From Carnegiea gigantea (taxonomy: Eukaryota > Streptophyta > Magnoliopsida > Caryophyllales > Cactaceae), in assembly GCA_029747015.1 (NCBI GenBank), contig JAKOGI010000336.1:480001-544000 (forward strand): 64,000 nt of DNA, written 5' to 3'. Positions 22,975 through 34,500 of the stretch are shown here, in pieces. Position 1 is the stretch's first letter. Each line of letters starts with the position of its first letter. The notes under the pieces were generated by a model. The model did no database searches. It was given only the letters and a program-made list of their open reading frames with translations, and was not told the DNA's origin. The position numbers and the translations under genes are program-made.

Positions 22975-24790
22975 TCATCAAAGCTTCTAAGTTTCCTTTT
23001 GTCTCTAGTGAGTATCGTCGGATTGATGTAGTGGATAGTTTGGTACAAAGGACCATTCCTAATAATGTTTCTCAAGATCCTTTTGGGCATTGTTTGAGGC
23101 TAATAGTCAAGATGAAAATCTAAAAGTAGCAATGTGTGCTCAATTTTTGGAAGGTTCTCCACAATTTTATCCAACCTTTGCCAAGGTGGAAGCACTAGAG
23201 CATGACGATGCACCCTTGTCTGATGAGAAACGTGCCCCTAAGGTAAACATAAAACCTCTTCCTTCTTCTTTGAGGTTCGAGTTTCTTAGCCCCAACTCTA
23301 CATATCCTATGATTGTGAATGTGACTCTAAATGCATCTCAAGTTGACTCTTTATTAAGAATACTTAGGTTGCATCATAAGGCTATAGATTATACTCTTGA
23401 TGACCTTAAAGGAATTCACCCTTCTGTGTGTACATCATATTTTGATGGAGTATGAGCATAAACTTTCAATAGAACACCAAAAAAGGTTGAACCCTAATAT
23501 ACAAGAGGTAGTCCAGAAAGAAATTTTGAAATTCTTTAAGGCCACCATTATCTACCCTATCTCAGATAGTAAGTGGGTGAGCCCCGTCTATGTTGTACCT
23601 AAAAAGTAGGGCAATGACGATTGTAAAGAATAAGAATAATGACTGATTCCTACTAAGACAGTTACGGGTTGGCATATGTGCATAGACTATAGGAAGCTTA
23701 GTAAGGCCATCTGCAAGGACCATTTTCCCTACCCTTCATTGACCAAATGCTCGAGAGTCTGGCAAAACATTCTTATCTTCCCTACTTATATGGCTATTCG
23801 GGGTTTTTTCAAATTCCTATCCACCTTAGTGACCAAGAAAAGACCTTATTACTTGTCCATACGGTACATTTGCTTATAAAAGAATGTCATTTGGGTTGTG
23901 TAACGCTCGTACCACATTTCAATGATGCGTGATGGCTATCTTTTCCGACTTTATCGAGGACATAATATAAGTCTTTATAGATGATTTTTCTCTATATGGT
24001 ACAACTTTTGACCATTTCATGAATAATTTGTCTAAAATTTTGCAAAGATGTGAGGATATGAATTTGGCCTTGAATTAGGAAAAGTGTCATTTTACGGTAC
24101 AGGAAGGGGTTGTTATAGGCCATATTGTTTCAAATAGGGGCATTTATGTTGACAAGTCAAAGGTAGAGATAATTGAGAAATTACTGCCATCTTGTTCTAT
24201 AAAGGGTGTAAAGAGTTTTCTTGGACACGTTGGATTTTACTGACGGTACATAAAAGATTTTCTGAAAATTGCAAAACCTGTCACCTATTTGCTTGTTAAA
24301 AATGTGCCCTTGAGTTCAATGAAGGGTGCTTAAGTGTCTTTCACAAGTTAAAGGAGGCTTTGATTTCTGCTCGGATTATGTAAGCTTGGGATTAGGGATT
24401 ACCTTTTGAGGTAATGTACGATGCTATTGACTATACTGTAGGAGTAGTTTTGGGGCAATAGAAGGACAATAACCCCTATGCCATCTACTCTGCCAGCCGA
24501 ACTTTGGATGATGCTCAAATGAAATATGCCACATCTAAGAAAAGATTTCTTAGCTACTGTATTCACTTGGAGAAGCTCCGTCCATATTTGATCAATTCTA
24601 AGGTGATCATTTTTACTGATCATGGATTTCTTAAAGAAGTCCAACTCTAAGGCCCATCTCATTGCTGGGTGCTTCGTCTCCAAGAGTTTGACTTAGAAAT
24701 GCGAGACAAGGCCTGACATGAAAATGTAGTTGCGGACCACTTATCTTGCTTGGGTGCCCAGGCGACACCAATAGAGGAGCTTTCCATAGA
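22975..24790 (+). pseudogene. Athila reverse transcriptase and RNase H (A2)
   Basis: RT motifs in order: PLPSSLRFEFLSPNSTYPMI, LDDLKGIHPSVC, SIEHQKRLNP, SDSKWVSPVYVVPKK, CIDYRKLSKA, GYSGFFQIPIHLSDQEKT, the catalytic FIDDFSLYG (about 23970-23996), SFLGHVGFY. RNase H follows with YASRTLDDAQ-like words and ends around ADHLSCLG (about 24750). Motif A, normally YLDGYSGF, reads YLYGYSGF: the metal-binding Asp is Tyr at 23789-23791. At least four frameshifts and a dozen stops occur. The FIDD pair remains. Confidence 0.85.
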
Positions 24791-26236
24791 CAACTCCTTT
24801 CCAGATGATCGACTCCTTTCTTAATGATCGACTCTATGTAATATCTCACCAGTCCGCACCACAGTATGCTAATTTAGTGAATTTCAAGGTGTGTAGGGTA
24901 ATGCCACCCAGGTCATCTTATTAACAAAAGAAGTGATACCTTTCTAATGTGAAATATTATATATGGGGGGAACCTTTCTCTTCAGCCTGTGTAGAAGTGG
25001 TGTTTACAGAGGATGTTTGCAAAAGATGAGGTTCCTAGTGCCCTTCACCATTGTCATGCTTCAATTTATAGTGGACACTTTGGACCAGACAAGACCATTA
25101 CTGAGGTGCTTTAGGTAGGTTTCTATTGGCCCACTCTCTATAAAGATGCAAGAAACATTGTTACAACTTACGATAAATGCCAATAGATAAGGAACATTTC
25201 TAAAAGGCATGAGATGCCTCAAAGTGGGATTCTTGAGGTAGGATTTTTTGAAGTTTGGGGGATTAACTTTATGAATCCCTTTCCCCCTTCTCACAATAAT
25301 CTTTATATTCTTGTAGCAGTTGACTATGTTTCCAAGTGGGTCGAAGTCATTTCCTTCTCCTATCAATGATTCCAAGGTGGTAATCAAGTTTTTTAAAAAG
25401 AACATATTTACTAGATTTGCCACACCGAGAGCTCTTTTGAGTGACAACTTTACTCATTCTTGCAACAAGCCACTTAAGTCACTCTTAAAAAAATATGGGG
25501 TTTTTCATAAGATTGCTACGCATTATCATCCCCAAAGACGTGTCGAGTTAAGTTATCTAATCGAGAGTTGAGAAGAATTTTAGAGAAAATGGTCAAGAGG
25601 TCTCGGAAAGATTGGTCTGAAATGCTTGATGATGCTCTTTCGGCCAAGGGTACTGTCTACAAAATTCCTCTCGACACTACTCCATATCGATTAGTTTTTC
25701 AAAATTATTGTCATTTGCCGGTTGAGTTAGAACACAAAGCATCTTGGGCAATTAAAACTCTAAACTTCGATCTTAAGGCGATCGGTGAGAAGAGGATATT
25801 GCAATTAAATGGGTTACATGAGTTACGTTTGGAAGCCTGTGAAAGCTCCAAAATATACAAGGAAAGGACCAAGCACTAGCATGACAAGCATGTTATCAAG
25901 AAAAGATTTGAGGAAGGTGACTCAGCCTAATTATTCAATTCCAAGTCATGGTTATTTCGGGGCAAGCTAAGGTCCCAGTGGTTGGGACCGTTTAATATTG
26001 TAAAGGTTTTTCCTCATGCAGCTATGGAAGTTTGGAGCAAGTCAACTAGGGCGTTCAAGGTTAATGGGCAGCATCTTAAGCCTTATTATATGGGGGAACC
26101 CATTGACAAGCTTGCTGTCCACCTTCTTTCTGATCCTAAGCTCTCCTAGAAGAGACCGTCGAGCTTTCGACCCTAAAAGAGCACTTCTTGGGAGGCAACC
26201 TAAGCTTTTCCCGTTTACTAGTTTTTCTTTTCTTTG
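24791..26236 (+). pseudogene. Athila integrase (A2)
   Basis: Recognisable parts: SGHFGPDKTI (zinc-finger region), [78 protein letters not shown], and the C-terminal WKFGASQLGR / FKVNG region. The first catalytic Asp (WGIDF in the family) is Asn at 25265-25267, a G-to-A change; the second Asp (SDN) is present. Integrase would join the cDNA to chromosomal DNA. Multiple frameshifts are present. Its end at about 26236 matches the family. Confidence 0.8.
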
Positions 26237-26928
26237 ATTATACATAGTGTATTATTTTTGTTTGTTTTTCTAAAAGAGAGAGAAAAAGAAGCAAAAGAAG
26301 TAGAAAGAAGACAGAGAAAGATCATCAACAAAAAAGGTAATAAGAGAGTTTTACTAGCTCTACCAACAGCCATCACAGACCCCTAATGGTGCCCAATTCG
26401 GTCTATGAAGCTATTGGTAGGGAAAAAAGAAACTCAGAGATAGAGCTTGCTACGGACACTCCGAGGTGACCCCATGGTCCGTGGTAAGGCTCTTCATCCG
26501 CAGTCAAAGGATTTTTCAAACCCTTTGACTTGAGACAACCGTTTCTCTTCTTCTTTCTTCTGTCCTTCTCTCTCCAAACTCTCTCCTTCTCACTCTGAAA
26601 CATCCATAACCACCCACCTCTAAACCTTCAATTTTTACTCATTTTTCATCAAATTTCTTGTCTTTCTTCTTATTTTCTTTAGTTTGCTCCAAATCTCCTT
26701 TAAATTTCTCTTTTCTTGCCTTCATTCTCTCATATTCTACCCATCTTCATACCCCCAAACTTCAACAATGCCACTTCACCTTCCATTCCTCTAAATTCTC
26801 ACATTTATGTCCATATTTTTTCCCATTTCACCATAATTTTCACAAATTTTGCATTTCTTTTGCCATTTTTTTTCCCATTTCCACTTTAGTTAATATTTAG
26901 AGTTTTCACCCATCCACTCTCCATTACC
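26237..26928 (+). promoter_or_regulatory. Spacer between integrase and the env-like ORF, with an LTR-like segment
   Basis: No gene. At 26340-26520 the order GAAAAAAGAAAC ... GCTACGGACACTCCGAGG ... CCATGGTCCGTGGTAAGG mirrors a part of the Athila LTR (30170-30240: GAAGAAAGAAAC ... ACTACGGACCCTCCGTGG ... GTCTGTGGTGAG). The rest (26600-26900) is strongly pyrimidine-rich. Possible internal promoter or leader for the downstream ORF; that role is inferred, not shown. Confidence 0.4.
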
Positions 26929-28170
26929 ATGGTATCCAAGAAGAAGGCAAGAAACACGCACGAGGTAGGGACATCCAATCAAGCACCACAACGAGCACCG
27001 TGAACTTCTCGAACCTTGACCAACGCAAGAAACCGAGGTAATATACCTAAACCCCTTAGTTTAACACATCATAAGAGTATTCCTAGATATGGTATTTTGA
27101 GTAGTAAGCTAGCTTTTGCTACTTAATATTATGATGGGGATTCATTAACTAGATTGGGTTTATTGGATGACATTCGTTGGTTGTTTGTTAGGGGAGGTAT
27201 GGGGAAATTTTTAAAGATTAGGGACCACATTCATCATGGCCTCACTCTTGAATTTTTGTGTATGTTGCATGTGGAGGTCACAAGTGGGCTTCGTTGTCAA
27301 GAAGGATACATTTCCTTCTATCTAAATAAGAAGTTTTGTGAACTAAACTTGAATGTCTTTAATAGCATATTTGGTTTTTCATTAAGCATGAATATGCCTT
27401 ATCAACATATCCCCAAAGAATTTAACTCGAATGCTTTTTGGAATGAAATTTCTGAGGATTATCAGCATGATACAAGCAACTCCAAAGGAAATGTTAAGTG
27501 AAACCCCTATATTCGAGTGGCCTAAAGATTGCTTGCCTGTGGTTTGTTTGCGATGGCAGATAGTTTGAATGTGCCTCATCTATTTGAATCGTATTTCTTG
27601 TATAGAATGCTCCAAGGTGACCGACTTGTGCCCGGTTCATTCTTAGGTAATCAATTACATAGTGCAACCACTAATGCCGAAGAGCATTGTGATTAGGGGC
27701 CTTATTACCCCCATTGCTAGGTCTGTTAGGATAGAACCAAACCCTGATGATAGAGTTCCCAATTTCGAGCGGTTGAACTTAGCGGCTTTTGAGCAAATGA
27801 AATTTTATAAGGTGGAGGCTGGGTATGTTTGTTGGATTTATATTGGGAACCATCTCATGCCTCTCCTTGATGTTCGCCAAACCACTCTCTTGAACTAGAC
27901 TAATCTTTACTTTTTTTGGGTGATGAAGAGTTGGCGCAACCTGTAGCACCTCCTCCCTTGCCTCACCCAAGGGCCTCTAGTGGCTTTGTTTAGGAGCAGT
28001 ATGATGAGCTTTGTGGGGTGATTGCTTTCCAAAACCAATACTTTCAAGACCTTAGGGCTTGTTTATAGACTTGGCACGACCGGCATATTTCTCATCCCCT
28101 CCCACCTTCTTTTCCTCCCTCCTTTTTTAGTTCTTCTTTTTCTTCCCCATTGATTTTTATGTCCTTGCAT
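26929..28170 (+). pseudogene. ATHILA ORF-1 / env-like ORF (A2)
   Basis: Starts ATG at 26929 with a Lys/Arg-rich N terminus (MVSKKKARN) and runs in one frame to about 27650 through stops at 27001, 27124 and 27499. Family-like blocks: LLDDIRWLF, LTLEFLCMLHVEV, EGYISFYLNKKF, FNSNAFWNEISE. After a frameshift near 27660 it continues RGLITPIARSVRIEP and LAAFEQMKFYKVEAGYVCWI. It ends in a Gln/Ser/Phe-rich tail. This is the conserved ORF that plant Athila elements carry 3' of integrase; its function is unknown, and env-like is a positional label. No clear signal peptide or membrane helix is visible. Confidence 0.75.
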
Positions 28171-29941
28171 TCAGCGCAGTGTTTTGTCCAAAAATGGGGT
28201 ACATTTGCATGAATTTATTTATATGATGTGGATGTGTGAGTAGTTTGCATTTAGGTGTTACATTTAGGATTTGTTTACATTTTTAGTTGATTATTTCAAT
28301 TTTTCTTTCTATTTTAAGTTTCTGTTATTAGTTTTAGCCTTATTTTTATATTTTTAATTTGTAGTTGCATTTTAGAGTTAAAAAACAAACAAAAAAGAGC
28401 ATAAGAAAAGAAAAAAAATGCAGAGAAGCAATAAAATCCTCTTATAATAAGGATTAGACTAAGTAGTTTTCTTTGGCTTATTTTGTCTATTTTTGTTATG
28501 CACATTTGTGAATAAAATGTTTTATTATAATTTTTTGAAATATGCTTCATGTTTTGTCTATCATATTGATTGTGATTCAATTAAAGACTAATTCTTTGCA
28601 TGAATATTTGGCACGTGTCATCTAATGAGCTAGTTAAGCTTTGACAATTTTCCCTTTAGACATTGAGCCTTATTTGGAGTAATTCATCATTTTAGTCTCA
28701 TATTCCTTTTCATGTGTGGCTCTTCCTAGATTTCAAATCTTAGAACTTGCTTTCATTCTTGTTCATGATCACATTTAGCATGTACATTTAGGTAGTATGA
28801 TTGAGGCATTCTTTGAATTTATGAGCTACATAGATCAAATAGCCACCTTTATTATATATGATGTATCCCTTGCTACCCCATTTTAGCCTTGACCTTTTTC
28901 TTGATGCAAATTAACCTATAATAATGAACCTTAGCCAAATACATATCCTAACCTTTTAGCCAAGGCTATAGAGTTTCATTAGTGATTGGGAGTAGTTTGA
29001 GGATAATGACATTGTTATTTGGTGTGGTTTGTTTGTATGCAATAAGGGATTCATGCAATATTTCCCTTGGTGTCATTTTGCTTGAATTTTGCGAATTATT
29101 ACAAAGGTGTTGAAAAGTGCACAATTTCTATTGCCATAATCCTTCTCTAAAAAAACAAATTAAAAAAAAGACAAATCTTGAAAAAAAAAGGGGAAAAAAG
29201 AATGTTGAAAGAAAAAAGAGAAGCAAAATAATACAAGGATTTGGTATGAATTTCATATTACATATGCTTCAACACTTTTTCGCATAATCAACCAACAAGG
29301 GGTAATTTTGTGTAATTGAGATGTATTCGTGTTTGGTGTGAGGAGTATTTTTTGTGAGAAGTTGGGTGAAGATGATTTATACTTGTAGTCCTTAGCTTTG
29401 AGCTCCACAAATCCCAATATATTTGTTCCCTTCTTACCTTTACCGATAGCGCCATTATAATCCTATCAAAGTCCTCATAATTATCTAGCATGTGTTGCAA
29501 TTTAGTGGTGGCGAATTTGAGAGTCTTGTCAAGGTTATGGTAGATTTCATTCTTTGGAATGAGATTTTAGAGAATCGCATTATATTTTTAAACACATAAG
29601 TAATGAGTGCTTCATCTTTAAAGTGAGGGTTTACCAGTTCTTTTAGCTTTACCTATTGTATATGCCAATACGATTGTTTAAGTTGATTTGGGTGATTGAT
29701 TTAATGTTTGATGTGATGGTACTTATTCTTATTTTGGAAACTTCATTGTCTCATCTGTTTTGCAATGTTTTGTCACTTTTGGGCTTGCTCCTTGGGTTGG
29801 TTAGACTATTGACGTTGCTACTTATGTTTATGTGAGGAGGTTCTTTATTATATTTTTAGTTTTCATAGTTGCTTAAGGACAAGCAACGGTTGGTTTTCAT
29901 AGTTGCTCGAGGACAAGCAATGGTTCAAGCATCGGGGAGTT
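28171..29941 (+). other. A2 3' non-coding region with hairpin motif and polypurine tract
   Basis: No gene. 28610-28860 aligns with family-C internal sequence, as does an A/G-rich block at 29145-29225. Two near-identical 34-bp units end the region: TTGCTTAAGGACAAGCAA (29869-29886) and TTGCTCGAGGACAAGCAA (29903-29920), each able to pair TTGCT with AGCAA. The polypurine tract ATCGGGGAG lies at 29931-29939, just before the LTR. Confidence 0.7.
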
Positions 29942-30964
29942 TGATAAATGCTTTAAGTACACTTCATTTTGGGGTTGTTTTGCTACATTTTTAGGGAGAA
30001 TTATGAATTTTGTGTTATAGTCTGCACTCTTATTCCAGTTTTACGCTTGGATATGGTTCTTTTCTGTGTTTTGTAGGTTTTTGGACCTTTTTGCCCCTAC
30101 TTTGACCCTAATTAAGTATGTTTTGACTCCCAATGGATGCCACCAAGTCACCATGCCCGTGGAGAAGAAAGAAACGCCAAAGAATTTTAAGACAGAGCGA
30201 ACTACGGACCCTCCGTGGTAAAGGTCACAGTCTGTGGTGAGCTTGAAACCACTTGCCTATTCGTCTTCCTTCATCTTGCGGCTGACGCTGGCTAAATTTG
30301 GGCTTAAATAGGGTTTTTCGACTACATAAGAAAGAGAACCAAGACATCTAATGCTCACTTCTATCACACTTCTATCATTATTTTAGGATTTTCAAGTTTC
30401 CTTTAGAGTAAGAGAGGCAATTGGTGTAGAAGATTGGCACTTGAAAGCTTGGAGAGTGGGAAGCTATTGAATTCCACCATAGTTGCTAAGCATTCTTTGC
30501 CTTCTAATCTTCTTAAAATCTTGTTTAGATATTGTTAATTTCAATTATGTGGGAGTAGTTTTACTTAATCTAAGGACTTTTTAGCTAAAATATTGATGTT
30601 GGATCTCTAATTTTCAATATTTGTGCTTTACTAAAATTGGTTTGATTGAATTCTATCTTGTGAATGAACTGTTGTGAGTAAATTCTGGCCAGATTAGCTT
30701 GCATATACTAGATAGTTGAGTGAAATATTGGAAGGAGAAACTCACTGTTAAAATAACATGTTAGAACTTGATTTAAAGATTCTTGAGAGAGATTTGTTTG
30801 TTGAGAGAAAATTCTAGCAATAAAAAATCCATAACTAAGACTAAAACCAAGGACATTTGAAAGAATATTAGGTAGATTAGTTTAGGTAATTCAGTTTGCT
30901 TCGAAAGAAAATATTGAATTCTTAGCTCAATTGTGCTCCTTTGAATAATCCAATTCTAGATGAA
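29942..30964 (+). repeat. 3' LTR of Athila A2, truncated
   Basis: Starts TGATAAATGC directly after the PPT and follows the 5' LTR up to the words TCCTTTGAATAATCCAATTC. There homology ends and TPR-coding sequence begins. About 240 bp of the LTR end is missing, so no target duplication can be scored for this element. Confidence 0.85.
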
Positions 30965-31543
30965 GTTATTGCTATTTACTTTCCTAATGGTATCTACCCT
31001 ATTCTAGATTGGAGTATAGATGATCCCTTATATGATGCTTTGATTCGTACTCATCTTAAGGATCATGAGTTGGAAGACATTGTATAGGTTATTGTTCTAG
31101 TGAAGAGACCTCATGAAATCCTTAATAAAGCTCACTTTTTTAAAGATGAAGGAAATAGGCCTTTCAAGAATAGTGACTTCGCTCAATCCTAAGTGCATTA
31201 CTTAGCATCTGTCAAACTTCCATGCTCTAGGTGCCTTGTTTCAGATGTGGATAAGGATTGCTTAACTATTACCCTTAAACTTAACCTAGATGCATCAGAG
31301 CATAACTTAGGGAAATTGGAGACAGCTATGAAGTTGTGCTCCTTGGTGTTAAAATTTGATCCTCGTAATGTTAATGCTTTATCCAAGAGAGCAAAAGTAG
31401 CATTCGTGTTACATGATGTTCAGTAAGCTCTTAATCAATTAAAAGAAGTTGTTCAAATTGACCCAAACAATTTAGAGATTGTGAAAGAGGTTAAGATCAT
31501 TTTTTCGGTGAAAAATGGAGTCAAAATGTTGAGAGCGAGATGA
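30959..31543 (+). pseudogene. TPR-domain protein fragment (immunophilin/co-chaperone-like)
   Basis: One frame of 195 codons with stops at 31085, 31190 and 31424. It contains tetratricopeptide repeats: KAHFFKDEGNRPFKNSDFAQ, then LGKLETAMKLCSLVLKFDP and RNVNALSKRAKVAFVLHDVQ, followed by LNQLKEVVQIDPNNLEIVKE. This is the usual three-repeat layout of TPR co-chaperones such as FKBP-type immunophilins. There is no intron, which fits a retrocopy or captured exon. It abuts the truncated Athila LTR at its left. The exact parent gene is not identifiable from the fragment. Confidence 0.65.
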
Positions 31544-34500
31544 TTGCCATATTACAGAAAACCTTATTTAGACATAGAACTTGGGGCCTAAATGGTCATA
31601 AAGAATGCTTATGAACCCATTCCAATTGGAAAGAAGAATGAGTTGTGTAACTTAAAGGATCAGGAACAGCTATCAAAACCCCCAGAAGTCAACATGATAA
31701 ATATAGGGTCCTTAATGAGCATTATCATCAAACTTCTCCATATTTGCAAACTTCAAATGCAAATTATAGTCTGCTCTAGGGACATAGTAGTGAAGAATTA
31801 AGCAATTTGATGGCTAGTGTATGATTTAACTTTTAATTTCTTTGACAAGGGATGGCACTAATTCTACCATATCTTTAGCATATAATCAAATGGGCACCAC
31901 GAGTATTTGAAAAGTTATCTTCTTGCTTTCAAGGATGCTTAAGAAAACAAGTCTGCTAAGGTTTGTTTGACTATCTCAATCAACATACAAACTTATTAAC
32001 CAAGGGAAGCAAATGGAATTCTTTGATAAAAGCTCAATGACCTACGCAATCATTTGCACTCAACAAAGTGATGATATAACTTCAAAGAAACTTGTCGCAT
32101 TAAATGATGATTAAAGGTTTGGACTTAAAGTAGATGATGCTGCAAACGTCACTATTGTGACAAGTTTAGTTAGGCTTGAGGACCACAATGTAAGTCTAGT
32201 AGCTGAATTGAGGAGTTGCTTCCAATTTTACACATAACAATCAAATCATCAGAAACAAAGTAGATAAGTGAGAAAAAAAAGAGGTAGCCATGGCCAAAGA
32301 CAAGCATAGATAAGAAAAAGGATTACTCTACTATAGTTGGGGAAAGGTCTAACGTTGTATCTTTTAACTCTAACTCAATTACTTAGTATAGAAAAGACTG
32401 TGATTTTGGTAAGGGGTTGAAGCGTTGGGTACGCAACGATTGTTATCAACCCCAACAAAAAGCAACCACTGAAACCCAACCTGCAAAAAGGAAGTCTGAG
32501 GTTTTATGTTTGGACATTAAAGATGTTATCATCAAAAAGGGAGTGGTGAGCCAAAACAAAGACAATAGTATGTTTTGTTATAATATTATGTTGTATTATT
32601 GGTTAATGTCTAAGAATGCTAGCTTGTGTGATTTGGGCATGTAGGTATGTGTTTTGTTGGTGGTACTTATATCATTGTCATAACTTGCTATCCCCAAAAA
32701 AAAAAAAAGTACATGTCAATGGGCTTATATTAGTAGGCCATATCACAAGGACTTGACCTTGAGATTCTTGATCAAACATATTTCCTCTTTTCCTTATTCT
32801 ATCAACAACAAAATTTTGATCAAGTGCGCAGCTAAATTCCAATTGCTTAGCATGACTTACAATTGCCTATGCAATTTTGCAAAATCTAAACAAAAAGACC
32901 TTGAGTAGCATTTAAAATAAAAGGTACAAAACATGGTGTTAAATATGCAAGAAAGTTGGGATTTACATTTTTCTTAAGGTTTATATCATTAATCTAATTA
33001 ATATCTTCAAAGTTAGGATTGTTAGTTTTCAAAATCTATTATGTGAATGTAAGTCAAGGTTCTATCCCTATTAGGGAGCCTGGCACTGAATATATAACAT
33101 TCAGGGAATACAAAAATTACATATTTATTCTCTGTATACTATTACGCTCCCACTAGATGCTAGGGAAGAATATGCTGACAGATTGCCCCTAAAAAAATCA
33201 AATAACTTAGGAGAAAACCTGAAGAGGGTGGATCCTTAAACTCCCAAGATCAACACAACAAGGAAAACAATCAGTCCAAAGGATGCTTTCCTTGGGGTGA
33301 ATCTCAATCAATCCACAAGATTGTAAGGTTTGTGCCTAAGGTAAGATACTAATGATAGTTTAATCACTTTCTATGAAATTCCTCTCCTAAAGGCTCTGAG
33401 CTACCAAAGAAGAATTCTGAAGGAAAGACCCAACTTATAACTCTTGATTAAATAGATAAAGATATAGAGATTTTAGTAAGAGAAAACGACCATTTTTCTT
33501 TCAATTCATAATTCAACTTAAACTGAGTTTATATGGAGGTAGCGGGGTTTATAAATACCCAAAATGGGGGAATTAGCTATTATAATAGTGGGGAGAGTGT
33601 ACCAATAGAGGGATTATAAATTATGTCAGGAAAATAAATCAAGTTACTAAGATAATTACAACCAAAGTGAGCTGTATTTTTTCAAGATTCTTCCCCCTCG
33701 TTCTGGAAGGTTTCTAGAAGGCGCTACACCTCCAATAGGGGCCTTACCACTTGGTGAATCTTCCTTGGTATATATAGAATCACCTATGCTAAGTAACCTC
33801 AAAAATAATAGCCTATTCCCCTCAATCAAGGCCAAATTCTTTATTGCTCCTAAATGAGATTTTTGTGTATACCTCACGTATTTGGGTCATTTCTCCTAAT
33901 ATTGAAAACCAATAGCAAATTTTAGCTCATGGGGATAAAATAGACATCTTAGGGAATCATAAAAACTTACTTTCACTTTATTCAGGCTTCGTTAGAGAAG
34001 ATTTTAATGCGACCCAAATTCAGTAAAAGTTTCAACAAAAACCTGCACTATTTGAGTCGGGGCTTTATCACTTTAGGGAATTAAAATGCAACCTAACTTG
34101 TACTTTTATTGTATCATCTCGAAGTAAACTCTATATCAAAGCATAGATTAGCCTAATTGGACTTCATTTAGATGATGAGAAGCCAAGTCAAAGCCGAGTG
34201 AAGTGCTGGAGTGCTAACCACCTTGACCAAGGAAGAATAGCTTGGACTTTGCACAAAATTATTAAGTTTAGGTATTGATAATAGCTATTGAATAAGCTTT
34301 CTAATGACATATCACATGTCAAAGTTCTATAAGCAACAAAAAATATATAAGTTGATTACTATGACATGTGATGAAAATGACATATGTTTACTATTTTGCT
34401 TATATCATCTGCCATGCTTAACCAGTAATTATGAAATCAATCCATCATAGACTCGACTAAATAAGCTTTCAAAGGAAAAAACAATTACTCAAAATAGAGG
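31544..34500. other. No gene recognised
   Basis: Short reading frames (31592-31801, 32417-32644) show no known domain. The words SSEELSNLMAS and FFDKGWH, readable through stops near 31780-31860, hint at an old coding sequence I cannot name. On the minus strand near 33545-33560 a TATA-like TTTATAAACCCCGC occurs in what may be a decayed LTR (about 33170-33900). I would not annotate a gene here. Confidence 0.35.
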
